From Rhodobacteraceae bacterium UBA6273 (GTDB lineage: Bacteria; Pseudomonadota; Alphaproteobacteria; Rhodobacterales; Rhodobacteraceae), in assembly GCA_002440625.1 (NCBI GenBank), contig DJUV01000184.1:1-15736 (forward strand): a stretch of 15,736 bases of DNA, given 5' to 3'. Shown here in pieces: positions 1 to 8,118 of the stretch. Under the pieces are notes generated by a model, which was not told the origin of the DNA, did no database searches, and saw only the letters and a list, made by a program, of their open reading frames with translations. The position numbers were made by a program, and so were the translations under genes. Each line of letters opens with the position of its first letter. The stretch's first letter is position 1.

Positions 1-988
1 TGTCGTCGGTGTTGGGCTTGAAGGTGACGCCCAGCACGGCGACGGTCTTGCCGTTCACCGAGCCGCCGCAAAGGTCCATGACCTTCTCGACCATCCGCCG
101 CTTGACCTCTTCATTGACCTTGATGACGGTCTCGATGATCTGGATCGGCGCGGCATGTTCCTGCCCGATCCGGGCGAGCGCCGTGGTGTCCTTCGGAAAG
201 CACGACCCGCCATAGCCGGGCCCGGCATGGAGGAACTTGTTGCCGATGCGGTTATCGAGGCCCATGCCCTTCGACACCTGCTTCACGTCCGCGCCGACCT
301 TTTCGCAAAGCCGGGCGATTTCGTTGATGAAGGTGATCTTGGTCGCAAGAAAGGCATTGGCGGCGTATTTGATCATCTCCGCCGTCTCGAGATCGGTGTA
401 AAGCACCGGGAAGTCGCGCAGGAAAAGCGGGCGGTAGACCTCGCCCATCACCTTCTTCGCGCGCTCCGAGGTGGTGCCGACGACGACGCGGTCGGGCCGC
501 ATGAAATCGTCGATGGCGGCGCCTTCGCGCAGGAACTCGGGGTTCGAGGCAACGTCGAACTCCTTGCCCGGTGCCGCCCCCTCGATCACCGCGCGGACCT
601 TGGCGTTGGTGCCAACGGGAACAGTCGATTTCGTCACGATGACCGCATAGCCGGTCAGCGCCTGTGCGATTTCCTCGGCGGCGGCCATGACGTAGCTTAG
701 GTCGGCATGGCCATCGCCGCGCCGCGTGGGCGTGCCGACGGCGATGAAGACCGCATCGGCGCCATCGACCGCCGCCTTGAGGTCGCCGGTGAAATGCAGC
801 CGCCCGGCGCTGACGTTCTTGGCCATTAGAGTGTCGAGGCCGGGCTCATAGATCGGCACCTCGCCGCGCAGCAGCATCTCGACCTTGCGCGGGTCCTTGT
901 CGACGCAGACGACATCATGGCCGAAGTCCGAAAGGCAGACCCCTGAGACTAGGCCGACATAGCCAGTGCCGATCATTGCGATCTTCAT
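1..988 (-). CDS. ugd: UDP-glucose 6-dehydrogenase, C-terminus cut off by window edge
   Basis: Makes UDP-glucuronate from UDP-glucose with two NAD+, in the cytoplasm; the product feeds capsule, exopolysaccharide or LPS synthesis. About 329 codons are visible of a family length near 435-440, so roughly the last 110 residues lie outside. The N-terminal Rossmann motif GTGYVG (residues 7-12) follows the start directly. A VGTPT segment and STVPVGT are present. The catalytic cysteine lies in GGSCFPKDT at about residue 263 (codon 200-202), which fits the family. The ATG at 988 is preceded by GAGGG 7 nt upstream. It is transcribed in the same direction as the amine cluster but 138 bp away and functionally unrelated, so it probably has its own promoter. 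No exopolysaccharide partner is visible. Confidence 0.96.
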   Translation of the reverse strand, partial: MKIAMIGTGYVGLVSGVCLSDFGHDVVCVDKDPRKVEMLLRGEVPIYEPGLDTLMAKNVSAGRLHFTGDLKAAVDGADAVFIAVGTPTRRGDGHADLSYVMAAAEEIAQALTGYAVIVTKSTVPVGTNAKVRAVIEGAAPGKEFDVASNPEFLREGAAIDDFMRPDRVVVGTTSERAKKVMGEVYRPLFLRDFPVLYTDLETAEMIKYAANAFLATKITFINEIARLCEKVGADVKQVSKGMGLDNRIGNKFLHAGPGYGGSCFPKDTTALARIGQEHAAPIQIIETVIKVNEEVKRRMVEKVMDLCGGSVNGKTVAVLGVTFKPNTDD

Positions 989-1017
989 GAACGAACCCTC
1001 ATGCAATTGCCGCCCCG

Positions 1018-1046
1018 ACATGCGGTGAAGCGGCGGGAACTGTCAA
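1018..1046 (-). promoter_or_regulatory. possible ugd promoter
   Basis: A perfect TTGACA -35 hexamer (1041-1046, minus) lies 52 nt upstream of the ugd start. The hexamer at 17-nt spacing (GCATGT, 1018-1023) is a poor -10. Rhodobacterales promoters often keep only the -35, so this is possible but weak. Nothing else is seen in the 138-bp gap 989-1126; no clear terminator follows the FAD oxidoreductase. Confidence 0.25.
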
Positions 1047-1126
1047 CCGGGGGGCGCGCCGCAGGCGATGGCTTGGCGAGTTTGTTCCGCGCGCCGGTAC
1101 AATCGGAGGCAGAGGCACGGTTCGCA

Positions 1127-2359
1127 TCAGAAGCGGCGCGGGTAGGTCAGGGGTAAAAGCGGATGAGCGCGGCCTTCGACCACGGCTTCGACCATTTCCG
1201 CCGTGACCGGGGCGAGCGTCAGGCCGATATGGCCGTGGCCATAGGCGTGGATCACGGACCCACCCGCCGCCGAGGCTCCGATCACCGGGCGCGAGTCGGG
1301 GATCGAGGGGCGGAAGCCCATCCATGTCCGGGCTGGCGCGGGAAGGTCAGGGAAGATTGAACGCGCGCCTTCCTCCAGCCGCTTCAGGCGATGCGGCGAG
1401 GGCGGCGCGGTCAGGCCGCCAAGCTCCACCGTTCCGGCGACGCGAAGCCGCCCCGCCATCGGACAGAGATAGAAGCCGCCCGCTGTCGGGCAGACCGGGC
1501 GCGTGAGCCGCGGCACCTCCGTGTCCCATTCAAGGTGATAGCCGCGCTCGGTATCAAGCGGGATACGATCCCCCGCCTGCCGGGCCAGCCCGCGCCCATG
1601 CGCGCCGGTGGCGATGATGGTGTGGCGCGCGGTGACGGCAAGGCCGGGGCCGGAGAGCCGGACGCCGCCGCCTTCCGGTGCAAGGCGCGTGACCTCGCCG
1701 GTCAGGAACTGGGCGCCGAGTGCCTGTGCGTGGTGGAAGATGCTGGCCACGACTTTGCCTGGATCGCTTAGGAACAGTGCGCCCGGAAAGAAGGCCGCGC
1801 CGCCGCCATCGACGGGAAGCTGGGGTTCAAGCGCCGCGAGGTCTTGCGCGGGAAGAAGCTCCACCGACACGCCCAGTTTGCGGCGAAAGGTCATCTCCGC
1901 CCCGGCGGCGCGATACTCCGCATCGGTCTGATACCAGTAGAGGCATCCGCGGTCCTGCAAGAGTTCCCCGGCACCGGTATCCGCCGCCAGTGCCCGCCAG
2001 CGCGGCGCGGCATCAGCGAGAAGTGCGGCAAGCGCCTCTGCATTGGCCTTCGCCGCCCCCGGCATTGATTGCTGCGCGAAGCGCAAAAGCCATGGCGCCA
2101 GCGTTGGCAGAGCCGCTTTTCGGATTGCAAGCGGTGAGTTCCGGTCGAGAAGCAGGTTCGGCAGGTTCTTCAGCACCTCGGGCGTGCCGACCGGCTGCAC
2201 GGCATAGTCGGCGATCGTGCCAGCATTGCCGTAGGATGCGCCGGACCCAGGCTCGGCCCGGTCGATCAGCAGCACCTCGCGCCCTGCCGAGGCCAGCCGG
2301 TGCGCGATGGCTAGGCCGATGATACCGGCGCCGATGACCGCGATTTCGACCTTTTCCAT
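1127..2359 (-). CDS. DadA-like FAD-dependent amine/D-amino acid oxidoreductase
   Basis: Member of the DAO flavoprotein superfamily (410 aa), which oxidises C-N bonds in D-amino acids, glycine, sarcosine or related amines. Visible features are the FAD-binding GAGIIG at residues 10-15 with the acidic end of the second strand (LLIDR), the DadA-type GSGASYGNAG at 38-47, and a C-terminal PSIPDSRPVIG and YGHGHIGLT that close the FAD site. It resembles DadA more than the gamma-glutamylputrescine oxidase PuuB in its N-terminus and the YGNAG segment. The start at 2359 has GGGGGGA close upstream. It is the last gene of the amine cluster, 49 bp after the alcohol dehydrogenase and behind a terminator-like hairpin, so its expression may be lower or separate. 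The substrate is unknown; glycine or another amino acid released by the pathway is my inference. Confidence 0.85.
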   Translation of the reverse strand: MEKVEIAVIGAGIIGLAIAHRLASAGREVLLIDRAEPGSGASYGNAGTIADYAVQPVGTPEVLKNLPNLLLDRNSPLAIRKAALPTLAPWLLRFAQQSMPGAAKANAEALAALLADAAPRWRALAADTGAGELLQDRGCLYWYQTDAEYRAAGAEMTFRRKLGVSVELLPAQDLAALEPQLPVDGGGAAFFPGALFLSDPGKVVASIFHHAQALGAQFLTGEVTRLAPEGGGVRLSGPGLAVTARHTIIATGAHGRGLARQAGDRIPLDTERGYHLEWDTEVPRLTRPVCPTAGGFYLCPMAGRLRVAGTVELGGLTAPPSPHRLKRLEEGARSIFPDLPAPARTWMGFRPSIPDSRPVIGASAAGGSVIHAYGHGHIGLTLAPVTAEMVEAVVEGRAHPLLPLTYPRRF

Positions 2360-2375
2360 CTTCCCCCCGGGGAAG

Positions 2376-2398
2376 AAAAGGGGCGGTCCGGCCGCCCC
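2376..2398 (-). terminator. intrinsic-terminator-like hairpin before FAD oxidoreductase
   Basis: On the minus strand a 7-bp all-GC stem (GGGGCGG/CCGCCCC, arms 2392-2398 and 2380-2386) with a 5-nt loop is followed at once by TTTTCTTCC. It begins 10 nt after the alcohol dehydrogenase stop and its U-tract runs into the ribosome binding region of the next gene. It fits Rho-independent termination or attenuation within the operon. Confidence 0.65.
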
Positions 2399-2408
2399 CT
2401 CCCGGTTC

Positions 2409-3557
2409 TCACATGCAGGCGTCGTAAAGCCTGCGTGTGTTTTCCTTCGTCATCGTGATGGGGTTGCCGCCGCAGGACGGGTCTTCCAGCGCCATCTCGG
2501 TCAGCATGTCGAGGTCGGCGAACTGCACCCCCATGGCCGAGAGGTTTTCCGGGATGTTAAGTTTGCCGCGAAGCTCCATGATCTCGTCATGGAATTCCGG
2601 GAAACCCCCGTCAAAGCCAAGATAGGCGGCGGCCTTTTCGATCCGGTCCTCGATGGCCGAGCGGTTGAACTCCAGCACCATCGGCATCACCACGGCATTC
2701 GTCGTACCGTGGTGGGTGCCGTAGACGGCGCCGACCGGGTGGCTTAGCGAATGGATGGCGCCAAGGCCCTTCTGGAAGGCGACGGCACCCATGGCAGCCG
2801 CGCTCATCATATGCGCCCGCGCCTCAAGGTCGTTGGGGTTGTCGTAAACCTTTGGCAGGTTCTCGAACACCAGCCGCATCCCTTCCAGCGCGATGCCCTG
2901 CGACATCGGGTGGTAGAAGGGCGAGCAGTAGGCCTCAAGGCAATGGGCGAGCGCGTCCATCCCGGTGCCGGCGGTGATGAAGCGCGGCATGCCGACCGTC
3001 AGTTCCGGGTCGCAGATGGTGACCGAAGGCAGCAGCTTCGGATGGAAGATGATCTTCTTCTTGTGGGTTTCCGAGTTGGTCAGGACGCCGGCGCGCCCGA
3101 CCTCGGACCCGGTCCCAGCCGTCGTCGGCACCGCGATGATCGGCGCGATCTTCGAGGCATCGGCGCGGGTCCACCAGTCGCCGATATCCTCCAGATCCCA
3201 GACCGAAACCGTCTGCCCGACCATCAGTGCGATCATCTTGCCGAGGTCGAGCGCGGAGCCGCCGCCGAAGCAGACCACGCCGTCATGCCCGCCCGCACGG
3301 TAGACGGCGAGGCCGTCGGCCATGTTCTTCTCGTTGGGGTTCGGATCGACCTCGGAAAAGACCGCGCGGCCAAGACCGGCGGCATCGAGGATGCCAAGCG
3401 CCTGTGCGGTGATCGGCAGGGAAGCCAAGGCCTTGTCGGTGACAAGGAGGGGCCGCTTGATGCCGACGGCCTTGCAGTGGTCGGCCAGTTCCTTGATGCG
3501 CCCCGGCCCGAACTTGATGGCGGTGGGATAGGACCAGTTGGCGGTAGGCACGCTCAT
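2409..3557 (-). CDS. iron-containing (group III) alcohol dehydrogenase
   Basis: Fe-ADH family enzyme of 382 aa, the usual length, expected to interconvert an alcohol and aldehyde with NAD(P) in the cytoplasm. The dinucleotide-binding GGGSALD is at 98-104 and PTTAGTGSE at 144-152. The metal ligands are all in place by alignment to FucO: D201 and H205 (in GMDALAHCLEAY), H269 (in GAIHSLSHP) and H283 (in THHG). The ATG at 3557 overlaps the ALDH stop by 4 bp (ATGA), with GAAGGTGA upstream, so the two are translationally coupled. Longer upstream starts would run into the ALDH gene and are unlikely. Coupling to an ALDH and to a GS-like ligase suggests the enzyme oxidises the hydroxyl of a gamma-glutamylated amino-alcohol. 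That substrate is inferred. Confidence 0.93.
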   Translation of the reverse strand: MSVPTANWSYPTAIKFGPGRIKELADHCKAVGIKRPLLVTDKALASLPITAQALGILDAAGLGRAVFSEVDPNPNEKNMADGLAVYRAGGHDGVVCFGGGSALDLGKMIALMVGQTVSVWDLEDIGDWWTRADASKIAPIIAVPTTAGTGSEVGRAGVLTNSETHKKKIIFHPKLLPSVTICDPELTVGMPRFITAGTGMDALAHCLEAYCSPFYHPMSQGIALEGMRLVFENLPKVYDNPNDLEARAHMMSAAAMGAVAFQKGLGAIHSLSHPVGAVYGTHHGTTNAVVMPMVLEFNRSAIEDRIEKAAAYLGFDGGFPEFHDEIMELRGKLNIPENLSAMGVQFADLDMLTEMALEDPSCGGNPITMTKENTRRLYDACM

Positions 3558-4942
3558 TTCGTCACCTTCTTCAGATGGTAGGATTTCGGACGGGTCACAG
3601 AGAAATAGCCAAGGGCCGACAGCGCGGCGCCGCGCCCGGTGTCCTTGCAGCCGGTCCAGCAAAGCGCGGGGTCGAGGTAGTCGCAGCGGTTCTGGAACAC
3701 GGTGCCGGTTTCCAACTGCCGCCCGATCCGGGCCGCCCGCGCGCTGTCCGTGGTCCAGAGCGAGGCGGTCAGGCCATAGTCGCAGTCGTTCATCATGGCG
3801 ATGGCTTCGTCATCGTTCCTGACCGGCATGATGCCGACGACCGGGCCGAAGCTTTCCTCTCGCATCACCCGCATCTCGTGGTTCACATTCACGAGGATCT
3901 GCGGCGCAAGGTAGGCGCCGCCGTCATCCGCAGGGAAAAGTGCGGGGTCGATCAGCGCCGTGGCGCCATCGGTGATCGCATCGGCGATCTGGCCGCGCAC
4001 GGTTTCGGCGAAGCGGCGATTGGCCATCGGGCCAAGGGTGGTCGAAGCGTCGAAGGGGTTGCCGAGCTTCAGCGCCTTGACCCAGGCCACCGCCTTTTCG
4101 ACGAAGGCGTCATAGAGGCTCTCGTGGACATAGATCCGCTCGATCCCGCAGCAGCACTGGCCGGCGTTGTACATCGCGCCGTCCATCAGGCTGTCCACCG
4201 CCGCGTCAAGATCGGCGTCGTCCATGACATAGCCAGGGTCCTTGCCGCCAAGTTCCAGCCCGAGGCCGGTGAAGGTGCCCGCCGCCGCGCGTTCCATCGC
4301 CTTGCCGCCACCGACCGAGCCGGTGAAGTTGACAAAGCCGAAGGCGCGCTGGCCGATCAGGTCTTCGGTCACCTGATGGTCAAGGACGATGTTCTGGAAC
4401 ACATCCTCGGGCACACCCGCCGCATGGAAGGCTTCTGCCAGCCGCTCACCAACGACAAGGGTCTGCGTCGCGTGCTTCAGGATCACCGCGTTCCCGGCGA
4501 TGAGCGCGGGGGCAAGGGTGTTGATCGTCGTCAGGTAGGGGTAGTTCCACGGCGCCACGATGAAGACGATGCCATGCGGCTCCCGCTCGATCCGGCGTTC
4601 GAAGAGGTTGGAGTTTTCGACCACCATCGGCGACAGCGTCTCCGCCGCGATGTCGGACATGTAGTTGGTGCGGTCGTTGACGCCGCCGAATTCGCCACCG
4701 TAGCGGGTCGGACGGCCCATCTGCCAGGCCAGCTCCTCGACCAGCGTGTCCTTCATCGTGTTGAGGTTGGCCACACCGGCCTTCACAAGCGCGATACGCT
4801 CTTCAAGCGGACGGTCGGCCCAGTCCCCTTGCGCCGCACGGGCGCGTGCAACCGCGGCTTCCGCCTCGGCGAGCGTCAGGGCGGGACGCTCTGCATAGAC
4901 CCGCCCGTCAACGGGCGAGATACATTGAATCATCTTCGTCAT
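3554..4942 (-). CDS. NAD(P)-dependent aldehyde dehydrogenase
   Basis: ALDH superfamily, 462 aa, oxidising an aldehyde to a carboxylic acid. PWNYP (131-135, with the oxyanion Asn133), FTGS (206-209), the general base Glu230 in LELGGK and the nucleophile in GQCC (Cys264) are all visible. The motif is unusual in having three consecutive cysteines, 263-265. I chose the ATG at 4942 because AGGA lies about 5 nt upstream and it avoids overlap with the preceding gene; an ATG at 4933 is an alternative. It sits 40 bp after the GS-like gene and overlaps the alcohol dehydrogenase by 4 bp. By position it matches PuuC of the putrescine pathway, which oxidises a gamma-glutamylated aldehyde. The actual aldehyde here is probably made by the coupled alcohol dehydrogenase. 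Confidence 0.94.
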   Translation of the reverse strand: MTKMIQCISPVDGRVYAERPALTLAEAEAAVARARAAQGDWADRPLEERIALVKAGVANLNTMKDTLVEELAWQMGRPTRYGGEFGGVNDRTNYMSDIAAETLSPMVVENSNLFERRIEREPHGIVFIVAPWNYPYLTTINTLAPALIAGNAVILKHATQTLVVGERLAEAFHAAGVPEDVFQNIVLDHQVTEDLIGQRAFGFVNFTGSVGGGKAMERAAAGTFTGLGLELGGKDPGYVMDDADLDAAVDSLMDGAMYNAGQCCCGIERIYVHESLYDAFVEKAVAWVKALKLGNPFDASTTLGPMANRRFAETVRGQIADAITDGATALIDPALFPADDGGAYLAPQILVNVNHEMRVMREESFGPVVGIMPVRNDDEAIAMMNDCDYGLTASLWTTDSARAARIGRQLETGTVFQNRCDYLDPALCWTGCKDTGRGAALSALGYFSVTRPKSYHLKKVTK

Positions 4943-4982
4943 CTGGTCCTCACTTGGCGCAACGCGCGCCCGCAGGCGGCTG

Positions 4983-6347
4983 TCAAAGCCGCTCAAATCC
5001 CCGCTTCAGTTCCCAATCGGTCACCACGCGGTTTTGTTCCTGAATCTCCCATTCCGCCGCATGGACGTAATGGTCAACCACATCATCGCCGAAAGCGGCG
5101 CGGAGCATCTTCGACTTTGCCATCAATGCCGCCGCCTCGCCCAGTGTATGGGGAATTTCGCGCACACGCTTGGCGTTGTAAATGTCGCCGCCGATGGCAG
5201 GTTCGAGTTCCAGCTTCTGCTCGATCCCGGCAAGGCCGGCGGCCAGAAGCCCGGCGCAGGCCATATAGGGGTTGAGGTCGGCGCCGCCGATCCGGCATTC
5301 GACGCGGACCGCCTTCGAGTTTTCGCCGCAGACGCGGAAGCCGGCGGTGCGGTTGTCGAGGCTCCAGACCGCCTTTGTCGGGGCGAACATGCCGACGACG
5401 AAGCGCTTGTAGCTGTTGATGTAGGGCGCGAGCAAAGGCGTGATCTCGCGCGCATAGGCCAGTTGCCCGGCGATGTAGTGCTTCATCAGCGCCGACATGC
5501 CATGCGGGTCATTCTCATCCCGGAAGGCGGGCTTGCCGTTCTTCCAGAGCGACTGGTGGACATGGCTCGACGAGCCGGCGCGGCGGTGGTCGTATTTCGC
5601 CATGAAGGTCACGGCTCGACCCTGTTGATGGGCAATCTCCTTCACGCCGTTCTTGATGATCGCGTGCATGTCGCAAGTGTCGAGCGCGTCGGAATACTTG
5701 GCGTTGACCTCTTCCTGACCGACCTCGGCCTCACCTTTCGAATTCTCGATCGGGATGCCCGCGCCCCAAAGCCCGTTGCGGATCGCCCGCATCACGCTTT
5801 CTTCCTTGGTCGTGCCGAAGATCGCGTAGTCGATATTGTGCCGGCCAAGCGGCTGCATCGTCTGGAAATTGCTGTCGTGAATCGTCTCGAAACTGTCCTG
5901 GAACAGGAAGAACTCAAGCTCGGTCGCCATCATCGCGTCAAAGCCCATCGCCTTGGCGCGGGCGACCTGGCGCTTGAGGATGGCGCGGGGTGAAACGCTG
6001 ACCTCCTCATGCGTGTGATGGTCGAGAAGATCGGCCATGCAGAGGGCGGTGCCCTCAAGCCACGGAATGCGGCGCAGCGTCGAAAGATCGGGCTTCATGG
6101 TGTAGTCGCCATAGCCCTTTTCCCAGCCCGCCGACTTGTAGCCGGGCACCGTGAACATCTCCACATCGACGGCCAGAAGGTAGTTGCAGCAATGCGTTTC
6201 CTCCCAGGCGCCGTCGACGAAATGCTGCGCAACGAAGCGCTTGCCCATCAGGCGGCCTTGCATGTCGACCATCGCGACAAGGACGGTGTCGATCTCACCT
6301 GCGGCAACAGCCTTCTTCAATGCGTCGAATGTCAGATTTGCGGGCAT
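4983..6347 (-). CDS. glutamine synthetase-like gamma-glutamylamine ligase (PuuA/GlnT type)
   Basis: Cytoplasmic GS-fold ligase (454 aa) expected to join the gamma-carboxylate of glutamate to an amine using ATP. Metal- and glutamate-site elements are visible: ELEFF (143-147), GQEEVN (210-215), HVHQSL (262-267, first His equivalent to GS H269), NRTAGFR (332-338) and VECRIGGADLNPYMA (349-363). The housekeeping GlnA adenylylation segment around Tyr397 (LYDLP type) is not recognisable; the equivalent region reads GGDIYNA. This, and the surrounding catabolic genes, argue against a nitrogen-assimilation GlnA. The start at 6347 has GAGAGG 6 nt upstream. Possible substrates are putrescine-like polyamines, ethanolamine or another amino-alcohol. 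The neighbouring alcohol dehydrogenase makes me favour a hydroxylated amine. Confidence 0.9.
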   Translation of the reverse strand: MPANLTFDALKKAVAAGEIDTVLVAMVDMQGRLMGKRFVAQHFVDGAWEETHCCNYLLAVDVEMFTVPGYKSAGWEKGYGDYTMKPDLSTLRRIPWLEGTALCMADLLDHHTHEEVSVSPRAILKRQVARAKAMGFDAMMATELEFFLFQDSFETIHDSNFQTMQPLGRHNIDYAIFGTTKEESVMRAIRNGLWGAGIPIENSKGEAEVGQEEVNAKYSDALDTCDMHAIIKNGVKEIAHQQGRAVTFMAKYDHRRAGSSSHVHQSLWKNGKPAFRDENDPHGMSALMKHYIAGQLAYAREITPLLAPYINSYKRFVVGMFAPTKAVWSLDNRTAGFRVCGENSKAVRVECRIGGADLNPYMACAGLLAAGLAGIEQKLELEPAIGGDIYNAKRVREIPHTLGEAAALMAKSKMLRAAFGDDVVDHYVHAAEWEIQEQNRVVTDWELKRGFERL

Positions 6348-6374
6348 TTCAGCCTCTCTCCCTGTTGTCTGGAT

Positions 6375-6400
6375 CGGCGCGGCGGACGACCGCCGCGCCG
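6375..6400 (-). promoter_or_regulatory. 11-bp perfect hairpin between permease and GS-like gene
   Basis: A perfect inverted repeat, CGGCGCGGCGG at 6375-6385 and its complement at 6390-6400, encloses a 4-nt loop inside the 63-bp gap. On the minus strand no U-tract follows (ATCCAGACAACA), so it is not a classic intrinsic terminator. It may protect the permease mRNA 3' end, mark a processing site, or partly terminate. It ends 27 nt upstream of the GS-like start. Confidence 0.6.
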
Positions 6401-6410
6401 GGTGTTTCTG

Positions 6411-7964
6411 TCAGGCGCGTTCGCCCACGGCTTTTTCCGCCGCCGCGATGGCGGCCTTGCGCGCTGCGATCCGGTCGCCCGTCGGCGGGCCTTCGAAGCG
6501 GCGGTTCTCAACCAGCACCCAAAGCACCAGCGCAATCGCGATGAAGCCAAGGACGACGTAGAGCACCCGTTCGTTCGGCGGGGCGACGGCGATGAAGAGG
6601 ATGATCCCCATGCCGACAACCGACAGGACGGTGACGAGTTTGTAAAGACCCGCAGACATGGCCCAGGGGCCGGGCTGCGGCCACTTCGGCCCGCCATAGT
6701 TCAGCATCGCCGCGACGAGCGGGATGGTGAACGACAGGAACAGGAACACCAGCGTCGAGTTCACCACGATCACGTAGATCGAGGTTCCCGCCACCTTGAT
6801 CGAGAGCGCCAGCACGACATAGAGGATGCAAAGCACCGTCGCCGTCCAGATCGCGTTCACCGGAGTCCGGTACTTCGGCGACACCATCGCGAGCGCCTTC
6901 GAGAAGACCGGCACACCGTCATCGCGCGAGAAGGCGAAGAGCATCCGGCTTGCCGACGTCACGGTGGCGAGGCCGCAGAGAAACTGGGCGATCAGGATGA
7001 AGAAGTAGAGCGCCAGCTTCAGGCCCGTCGGCATGATCGCATCCATCGTGCCGAAGAACATGCCCCAACCCTGGGCTGCGGCGGCGTTCATGTCCGGGAT
7101 CGCCAGGGTGATGGCGCTGATCATGATCCAGCCGACGATCGACGACCAGAATACCGCCGAGACGATGCCTTTCGGCACCGACGTGGCGGCGTTCTTGGTT
7201 TCCTCGGACGTATGCGCCGAGGCGTCATAGCCGGTGATCGTGTAGACCGGGAGGAGGAGGGACAGCAGGAAGAGGTAGAAGATGCTGTCGGATTGCGGGA
7301 AGACATTGCCGCCCGCCTCGCCAGAGTAGTTGGTGAAAGTCCAGAGCCGCGAGATGTCGATGGCCGGGGCAAAGTAGAGGCTGGCCAGCACCAGGACGGC
7401 AGTTGTCGCGAAGATGATATAGCCCGAGATGTCGGTCAGGAAGGTCGTCGCCTTGATGCCGATGTGGTTGAAGATCGCCTGGATGATGGTGATCGCCGCA
7501 ACGAAGAACACCACCTGCCAGTCGGTTCCCGTGAAGCCGAACGTCGGCCCGAAGGTGCCGGCAAAAAAGTACGCGGTGCCGATGTTGATGGCGCCGAGCA
7601 CGGTGATGAGGCCAAGCAGGTTGAGCCAGGCGGTCAGCCAGCCCCAGAAGCGGTTCCCGAGGATCGAGCCCCAGTGGTAAAGCCCGCCCGCCGTCGGGAA
7701 GGCCGAGGCGATCTGCGCCATGGAAAGCGCGAACATGCCGGAAATGATACAGCCGACGATCCAGCCGATGCCCGCGCCGGCCCCGCCGACGGAACCGATC
7801 GCCTGGGCGAAGGAGTTGATCCCCCCCGAAAGGATACAGATGATCGAGAAGGAAATCGCGAAGTTGGAGAACTTCGACATGGAGCGCGAAAGCTCCTGGG
7901 CGTAGCCCATGCCATGAAGGATCTTCACATCCTCATGGTGGTCCTTGTCATTGTAGTCGTTCAC
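6411..7964 (-). CDS. APC-superfamily amino acid/amine permease (ACT-like)
   Basis: Inner-membrane transporter of 517 aa with about 12 hydrophobic segments between residues 31 and 486, a short acidic N-tail and a basic/Ala-rich C-tail. The sequence resembles the amino acid/choline transporter branch of the APC superfamily: ELSRSMSKFSNFAISFSII near the N-terminus, PTAGGLYHW at 90-98, and GYDASAHTSEETKNA at 245-259. Known members carry GABA, choline or ethanolamine in yeast. I chose the GTG at 7964 because AGGAGGG sits 7 nt upstream; an ATG at 8033 has no such site. It is the second gene of the cluster, 154 bp after the hydrolase gene, and is likely the uptake system for the amine. The substrate cannot be read from sequence. 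Confidence 0.9.
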   Translation of the reverse strand: MNDYNDKDHHEDVKILHGMGYAQELSRSMSKFSNFAISFSIICILSGGINSFAQAIGSVGGAGAGIGWIVGCIISGMFALSMAQIASAFPTAGGLYHWGSILGNRFWGWLTAWLNLLGLITVLGAINIGTAYFFAGTFGPTFGFTGTDWQVVFFVAAITIIQAIFNHIGIKATTFLTDISGYIIFATTAVLVLASLYFAPAIDISRLWTFTNYSGEAGGNVFPQSDSIFYLFLLSLLLPVYTITGYDASAHTSEETKNAATSVPKGIVSAVFWSSIVGWIMISAITLAIPDMNAAAAQGWGMFFGTMDAIMPTGLKLALYFFILIAQFLCGLATVTSASRMLFAFSRDDGVPVFSKALAMVSPKYRTPVNAIWTATVLCILYVVLALSIKVAGTSIYVIVVNSTLVFLFLSFTIPLVAAMLNYGGPKWPQPGPWAMSAGLYKLVTVLSVVGMGIILFIAVAPPNERVLYVVLGFIAIALVLWVLVENRRFEGPPTGDRIAARKAAIAAAEKAVGERA

Positions 7965-8068
7965 ATCTTCCCTCCTGTTTTCGCCGCATCTGTCTGCGGC
8001 TTTTATCTTGGTTGCGCCCGGTCGTGCCCGCATGGCAGCATGGCCGCGACGTGGTGCACGATTGCTAG

Positions 8069-8090
8069 CCGGCGCAGGGCGCAGCGCCGG
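8069..8090 (-). promoter_or_regulatory. hairpin between hydrolase and permease genes
   Basis: A 7-bp stem (CCGGCGC at 8069-8075, GCGCCGG at 8084-8090) with an 8-nt loop lies in the 154-bp gap 7965-8118. No U-tract follows on either strand. It may adjust read-through or mRNA stability between the first and second genes. Otherwise the gap shows only the permease ribosome binding site at 7971-7977. Confidence 0.35.
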
Positions 8091-8118
8091 TATCGGGAAT
8101 TCAGTTCGGTCTGGCCCT

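Noticed and set aside
3575..5275. Long open frame on the plus strand (566 codons)
   Set aside because: Antisense to the ALDH and part of the GS-like gene; low-complexity Arg/Ala/Gly/His composition and no recognisable motif.
4983..6347. Calling the GS-like gene housekeeping glnA
   Set aside because: No adenylylation-site segment is recognisable, no glnB is adjacent, and it is embedded among catabolic dehydrogenases and a permease.
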